Positions 61,009 to 64,000 of a stretch of 64,000 bases of DNA are shown one piece after another. A program made the translations under genes and the position numbers. Every line of letters begins with the position of its first letter. The first letter of the stretch is position 1. This DNA is from Armatimonadota bacterium (GTDB lineage: Bacteria; Armatimonadota; Zipacnadia; JAUWAU01), in assembly GCA_030601885.1 (NCBI GenBank), contig JAUWAU010000032.1:1-64000 (forward strand). Reading direction: 5' to 3'. Below the pieces are notes generated by a model, which had not been told where the DNA came from, did no database searches, and saw nothing but the letters and a program-made list of their open reading frames with translations.

Positions 61009-62427
61009 TCACCGCCCAGGAAGTACGGATGCCTGCTGACGGGCCTTCCGCGCCATTTCGGCGGCTACATGGTTCAGGTACTCCTCGAGGTTTGTGTATC
61101 CGTCGCCATCGCGATCGAGGCCGCCGTCGCGTGCGTCGGTGTGCTTCAGCCCGTGGGACTTCTCCCACTCGTCCGGCATACCGTCGTTGTCCACGTCGGC
61201 CGGAGGAGCGCCCTCAGCCGGCGGCGGGATCGGCGTATCGTGCGTCCGATCTGGAGCGCCGCAGCTTCCAGTGCCCGTGTAGAACTCGCGCACCAGACGG
61301 CGATCCGTCGCGTCCCGGGGAAGCGCCCCGACCGTCGGTAGTACGAGATCGACGACCTCCTCCGCCGGTACCGTCGTGACCGCCGGTGCAGTGAATGGCC
61401 GATCTGCGCGACAGAGCGCCTTGTCCTGCTTGGTGATCTTGAGCTGCTCTTCGCTCAGGTACGCCGTGCCGACGGAAGCCATCTCCCATTGGTCCAGGCC
61501 CTCGTGTCCACGCCAGATGTTGCCTTCGAGGTACCCGCGTGTGCCTTCCTGATCGTTGGCAAACCACACGGGCGTCTCGTCCGATTGCAGTGGACCGGGC
61601 ACATAGACGTTGCCGACGACGTTGGCCTGCGCGCCGATTCTGATGAGCGTCCATCGCCGGCAGTTGTATAGGAGATTGTTGCGGAAGTCGAACACAGGAA
61701 AGCGCTCGCCGTCCTGGTAGCGGTCCGGCCGGTTGTTTCCGACGAGCTGCGGATTGCGGGTGGTGTTGCCGGTGATGAAGTTGTGGTGCAGCGAGACCTG
61801 ATGCGCGCCGCGCCCGATGAGCAAGCCCTTACTGTGGGAGCCCTTGTCGTGGCCGCCGCGCTCGAGGCACTCGGCGTTGATGCAGTTCTGGACCGTGATC
61901 TCTCGGGCGCGCCGGTAGAAATCGACGTTCTCGTCGGTGCCCCAACTGAAGGAGCAGTGGTCGATCACTATGCGTCGAGCGCCCTGCACAGCGCTGATTG
62001 CGTCGTTGTCGCTGTTGCGGAACCGGACGTGCCGGACGATGACGTCGTGAGCGCCTCTAACCCGGAACACCCGATCGGCCACCGTGATGCCGCCGCCCGG
62101 GGCGCTCTGCCCGGCGATGGTGACGAAGGAGAGAGCCTCGGCGGCCTCAGCGTCCTCCGAGTCGCCCAGAATCAACTGGCTCTTGAGATAGATGATCCCG
62201 GAGACGCGAAAAAGGATCGTTCTGGGCCCCGGCGTCTCCAGCGCCTCGCGAAGCGACCCCGGCCCACTGTCGTTGAGGTTGGTAACGAATATGACCTTGC
62301 CACCTCGGCCGCCGGGCGTCGTCGAGCCCCAGCCCTCGGCGCCGGGAAATGCCGGGAGATCCGCCGTGAGGACGGACCCGATGAGGAGCGTGATGTTCAC
62401 CAGCACAACAGGCAGCACAATGCTCAC
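61009..62427 (-). CDS. Secreted pectate-lyase-like (PL1) beta-helix protein
   Basis: 472 residues. Signal peptide 1-22. AFPGAEGWGSTTPGGRGGKV and NLNDSGPGSLREALETPGPR are the standard start of PL1-type proteins; FVTIAGQSAPGGGITVADRV and VIDHCSFSWGTDENVDFYRR form the calcium/catalytic region, with SLHHNFITGNTTRNPQLVGN near the substrate Arg. A C-terminal EF-hand/thrombospondin-3-like stretch (DVDNDGMPDEW, DRDGDGYTNLEEYL) ends the protein. It would cut pectin-type polymers. Confidence 0.88.
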   Translation of the reverse strand: MSIVLPVVLVNITLLIGSVLTADLPAFPGAEGWGSTTPGGRGGKVIFVTNLNDSGPGSLREALETPGPRTILFRVSGIIYLKSQLILGDSEDAEAAEALSFVTIAGQSAPGGGITVADRVFRVRGAHDVIVRHVRFRNSDNDAISAVQGARRIVIDHCSFSWGTDENVDFYRRAREITVQNCINAECLERGGHDKGSHSKGLLIGRGAHQVSLHHNFITGNTTRNPQLVGNNRPDRYQDGERFPVFDFRNNLLYNCRRWTLIRIGAQANVVGNVYVPGPLQSDETPVWFANDQEGTRGYLEGNIWRGHEGLDQWEMASVGTAYLSEEQLKITKQDKALCRADRPFTAPAVTTVPAEEVVDLVLPTVGALPRDATDRRLVREFYTGTGSCGAPDRTHDTPIPPPAEGAPPADVDNDGMPDEWEKSHGLKHTDARDGGLDRDGDGYTNLEEYLNHVAAEMARKARQQASVLPGR

Positions 62428-62599
62428 CTCGAGGCCCCGCGCCAGTCAGGAAGGCCGACGTTCGAATGCGCAGAAACTTGCCATCGACTCGGAAGTCCGA
62501 AGGACGGTCGTCCGTCCCAAATGCTATACTTTCGCCGAGCAGCGCCCGGCTCCTTCGGTCGGCAATTCGGGGCTCATTTGACAATGAGGAGGCAGGTGC
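62428..62599. promoter_or_regulatory. Divergent promoter region, pectate lyase and esterase
   Basis: 172 bases between divergent starts. GAGGAGG lies near 62585 before ATG 62600. No clear operator or -10/-35 pair is assigned. Confidence 0.35.
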
Positions 62600-63646
62600 A
62601 TGGCTCATCCCCTTTGCTTCGAGGACGCGCTGGCGCAGCGGATTAACGAAGCCACACCGTCGATGCTCTTTGAGGGAAGCACCCCGGAGGAGTTCTGGCA
62701 ATGGCACGGGCGATTCAAGGAGAAACTGGTGTCGCTCCTGGGCGTCATTCCGGAGCGCGCCGGCCTTGACATCGTATGGGGCCCCGAGACCGACTGCGGA
62801 AGCTACGTCCGGCATCCGCTGCAGTATCAAAGCGAGGCCGGAGTCCGAGTGCCGGCGCACCTGCTGGTGCCGAAGTCCGCCACACCGGGGACGCCGGCGC
62901 CCGGGATGCTGTGTCTGCACGGCCACGGGCAGTTCGGCAAGGATAGCATCGTCGGGATCGTGGACACCGAGGAACGGCGATCGGAAGTGGAACGGCTGCA
63001 GTACGACTACGGCCGGAGGTTCGCGGAGCGCGGGTATGTGGTGCTCGCGCCAGACCTGCGCGGGTTCGGCGAGCGGCGGCCGGACTACCCCGGCCCACGC
63101 ACCGACTATTGCGCCCGGAACTACTTCGCTGCCGCCCTGCTTGGCTGCACGGTCATGGGGCTGCAGATGTGCGACCTGCACGCCGCCTTGGACCTGCTGC
63201 AGAGCCTGGATTTCGTGGACGGCGGTCGCCTCGGCTGCGCCGGGCTCTCCTACGGAGGTCGCACGACTATGATGATCAGCGCCCTGGACGACCGCATCGG
63301 GATCGCCATCCCGTCCGGCTGCATGAACTTGTACCAGGAACGCTTCGCGCGCGTCAGGGAGAGGATGTGCGGGTCCCAGTTCATCCCGCATCTCCTGCTG
63401 TACGGGGACACGCCGGAGATCTTCTCCCTCATCGCCCCGCGACCGATGGTCATCGAGATCGGCCTCAGCGATGGGCTGATCCCCCACGATTGGATGGAGC
63501 GTGGACTGGCGCGCATCCGCAAGGCGTACGAGGCCGCGGGCGCAGCAGATCGGCTGTGGATAGACAAGTTCGCGGCAGCGCATCAGTTCCACTTCGACGT
63601 CGCGATCACCGTCGTGGACCGCTGGCGCAATGGGGAGTTCGACTGA
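62600..63646 (+). CDS. Alpha/beta hydrolase (dienelactone-hydrolase-type esterase)
   Basis: 348 residues. PAPGMLCLHGHGQFGKDSIV supplies the oxyanion loop, GLSYGGRTTM the nucleophile Ser, IGLSDGLIPH the Asp region and AAHQFHFDV the His. No signal peptide. It resembles xylan or pectin acetylesterase-like catabolic hydrolases and faces the pectate lyase gene. Confidence 0.87.
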   Translation: MAHPLCFEDALAQRINEATPSMLFEGSTPEEFWQWHGRFKEKLVSLLGVIPERAGLDIVWGPETDCGSYVRHPLQYQSEAGVRVPAHLLVPKSATPGTPAPGMLCLHGHGQFGKDSIVGIVDTEERRSEVERLQYDYGRRFAERGYVVLAPDLRGFGERRPDYPGPRTDYCARNYFAAALLGCTVMGLQMCDLHAALDLLQSLDFVDGGRLGCAGLSYGGRTTMMISALDDRIGIAIPSGCMNLYQERFARVRERMCGSQFIPHLLLYGDTPEIFSLIAPRPMVIEIGLSDGLIPHDWMERGLARIRKAYEAAGAADRLWIDKFAAAHQFHFDVAITVVDRWRNGEFD

Positions 63647-63681
63647 GGCCGGCTGCCATACCCCAGCAAAAGGACAGTGCG

Positions 63682-64000
63682 ATGAGGACGCCTTGGTGGC
63701 TTTGGGCCGTGGCTGTGAGCCTTCTCGTCTGCTGCTCCATGCACTGCTTGTGCGAAGCACAATCTGATGCCCAGCTCCCGCGAGGCGTGAAGGCCGTCTG
63801 GGATTTGCGCAAGGCGTATCGGGAGACAACGCGGACCCGGGAGCGGGTATGCGTCAATGGGCTATGGCGCTGGCAGCCGGCGGACGCCAAGACCGATCAG
63901 GCGCCCGCGGGGGGCTGGGGTTACTTGAAGGTGCCGGGGCCGTGGCCCGATTACCGGGTCCGCCAGTGGATGGCCAAGGAGTCACAGAGGGTCTATCGAC
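63682..64000 (+). CDS. N-terminus of a large secreted glycosyl-hydrolase-like protein (cut by window edge)
   Basis: From ATG 63682 the frame stays open to the window end (106 codons). Signal peptide about 1-30 (WWLWAVAVSLLVCCSMHCLC). VCVNGLWRWQPADA and GGWGYLKVPGPWPD resemble the start of the sugar-binding domain of GH2-type enzymes. An A-rich AAAAGGA ribosome-binding site precedes it. Confidence 0.72.
   Translation, partial: MRTPWWLWAVAVSLLVCCSMHCLCEAQSDAQLPRGVKAVWDLRKAYRETTRTRERVCVNGLWRWQPADAKTDQAPAGGWGYLKVPGPWPDYRVRQWMAKESQRVYR

Overview
This GC-rich window comes from an uncultured-looking bacterium. Its gene style (Tat-exported sugar-phosphate isomerases, Gfo/Idh/MocA and aldo/keto reductases, sulfatase, beta-helix lyases, UroD-like proteins, DegT aminotransferase, DUF3604 protein, many dispersed palindromic repeats) resembles metagenome-derived Planctomycetota, Armatimonadota, Hydrogenedentota or Latescibacterota-type lineages. 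The phylum cannot be fixed from the sequence alone.

Layout. (1) 1-7.7 kb: end of an IS110 transposase, a large secreted six-hairpin-type protein, an FAD-dependent oxidoreductase, queH and a HIT hydrolase. (2) 7.66-8.46 kb: a five-tRNA array (Leu, Val, Gly, Gly, Cys) with a clear promoter and two hairpin repeats between the first genes. (3) 8.46-8.82 kb: a recombinase C-terminal remnant against tRNA-Cys and a truncated IS3 OrfA. (4) 9.0-24.25 kb, all minus strand, often with 4-bp stop/start overlaps: the central find, a magnetosome gene cluster. In transcription order it holds a small membrane ORF, a double-PDZ protein, a MamO/MamE-like protease with an altered triad, MamL-like, a MamM-like CDF, a membrane rhodanese, MamI, MamA, MamQ, MamB, a giant PDZ/NifX/zinc-ribbon protein, a second intact HtrA-type protease, a Gly/Leu-rich membrane protein, a small unknown, and four further genes of which three are paralogous coiled-coil proteins. 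No CxxCH magnetochrome is present and mamK is not in the window.

(5) 24.3-36.5 kb: a non-coding stretch with a decayed cNMP-binding fragment, a secreted Ig-like protein with a terminator, and a CHASE2 adenylate/guanylate cyclase followed by a FecR-TPR-outer-membrane-barrel protein and a lipoprotein. Opposite them lies a fusion of cNMP-binding domain, degenerate sigma54-type AAA+ domain and membrane polyferredoxin, with a small membrane partner. (6) 37-64 kb: carbohydrate and sugar-acid catabolism: isomerases, dehydrogenases, arylsulfotransferase-like protein, sulfatase, TolB-like propeller, esterases, PL6-like and PL1-like lyases, UroD-like proteins, a DegT aminotransferase and the start of a large secreted protein.

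How the genes would work together. By analogy with known magnetosome systems, MamI, MamL, MamQ and MamB remodel membrane; MamB and the MamM-like CDF handle iron; MamA coats the organelle; and the proteases and PDZ proteins control crystal maturation. The cluster differs from textbook versions: MamE-type modules are split into PDZ and protease genes, twice, and CxxC zinc/iron-ribbon repeats plus NifX-like domains sit where magnetochromes would be expected. The left edge (tRNAs, recombinase and IS remnants, a MITE-like element) suggests a mobile island. Functional statements rest on motif and gene-order recognition by eye; no database search was possible.
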